DNA from: Nocardia brevicatena NBRC 12119
GTDB taxonomy: Bacteria; Actinomycetota; Actinomycetes; Mycobacteriales; Mycobacteriaceae
DNA: 64,000 nucleotides
NCBI RefSeq assembly: GCF_000308495.1
Contig: NZ_BAFU01000019.1
Location: 1 to 64,000, forward strand
Direction: 5' to 3'
In this document: piece after piece, positions 63,373-64,000 of the stretch
Layout: the number at the start of each line of letters is the position of its first letter
Position numbering within the stretch: the first letter of the stretch is position 1
Notes under the pieces: model-generated
The model's database searches: none
The model's input: the letters and a program-made list of their open reading frames with translations, nothing else
What the model was told of the DNA's origin: nothing
Translations under genes and position numbers: made by a program

Positions 63373-63770
63373 CGACGACCGAGACTCAGAACCCGACCGC
63401 GCGTGCGACCGCCAAGTACGTTCGCGTGACTCCGATGAAGGCTCGCCGCGTTGTGGACATGGTCCGCGGCAAGCGGGTCGACGAGGCCCTGGCCCTGCTG
63501 AAGTTCGCTCCGCAGGCCGCCAGCGAGCCCGTCGCCAAGGTCGTTGCCAGTGCCGCGGCGAACGCCGAGAACAACTTCGGCCTGAACCCGGACACTCTGG
63601 TCATCTCGACGGCCTACGTCGACGAGGGCGCGACCATGAAGCGGTTCCAGCCGCGCGCCCAGGGCCGGGCGTTCCGTATCCGCAAGCGCACCAGCCACAT
63701 CACGATCGAGGTCGAGAGCGTCCCCACCGCCGGTGGCACTCGTGGCCGCCGGAAGGGAGGGGCGAAGTAA
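63369..63770 (+). CDS. rplV: 50S ribosomal protein L22
   Basis: A 133-residue L22: [20 protein letters not shown] near the start, [20 protein letters not shown], and the tunnel-lining hairpin region [23 protein letters not shown] 63369 overlaps the S19 stop; rpsC follows immediately. Confidence 0.98.
   Translation: MTTTETQNPTARATAKYVRVTPMKARRVVDMVRGKRVDEALALLKFAPQAASEPVAKVVASAAANAENNFGLNPDTLVISTAYVDEGATMKRFQPRAQGRAFRIRKRTSHITIEVESVPTAGGTRGRRKGGAK

Positions 63771-64000
<230 letters not shown>

Overview
The window is high-GC actinobacterial chromosome. A mycolyltransferase-like gene, Drr-type ABC exporters, large NRPS genes and an S10 ribosomal operon preceded by acyl-lipid genes point to the mycolic-acid group, most likely Nocardia or a close relative. 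That genus call is inferred from gene content, not from a search.

Layout. 0.2-5.6 kb: a minus-strand catabolic block with an Lrp/AsnC regulator, a fused indolepyruvate ferredoxin oxidoreductase and a leucine/valine-type dehydrogenase. 6.0-11.9 kb: an accessory locus with two YbaB-like proteins of equal length, a WXG/CpnT-like helical protein with a disordered tail, and a 1070-residue protein. The last has a CpnT-like N-terminus and a C-terminal domain that aligns with Streptomyces microbial transglutaminase, with Cys, Asp and His in the right places. A 92-residue protein follows directly and is the candidate immunity protein. 12.0-13.5 kb: decayed remnants (MoaF-like?, MerR, HEAT-like) ending at tRNA-Arg(CCU). 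13.7-20.1 kb: a flavin monooxygenase, an acyl-CoA ligase, an SCO5389-family protein, an M23 peptidase and a LuxR-type regulator.

20.3-48.9 kb: three consecutive NRPS genes. NRPS1 (A-T-E-C-halfC-A-T-C-A*) and NRPS2 (A-T-C-A-T-C-A-T-C-A-T-TE) together read as a six-residue line. It starts with an epimerised residue and has a predicted Thr at position 2. NRPS1 carries a deletion scar (half a condensation domain) and a vestigial terminal A domain. NRPS3 is an intact 6-kb reading frame in which essentially every catalytic NRPS motif is lost, so it looks like a pseudo-NRPS.

49.1-59.7 kb: a secreted mycolyltransferase-like esterase, a crotonase, a tandem-TetR regulator, an aldehyde dehydrogenase homologue lacking its catalytic Cys, a DrrABC-like exporter, a Uma2 remnant, a lycopene-cyclase-like protein and a DUF4442 hotdog protein. 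The DUF4442 gene has a perfect palindrome at its start codon. 60.2-64.0 kb: rpsJ-rplC-rplD-rplW-rplB-rpsS-rplV-rpsC, with rpsC cut by the window end.

The two most unusual items are the CpnT-like transglutaminase toxin/immunity pair and the systematically inactivated but uninterrupted NRPS3.
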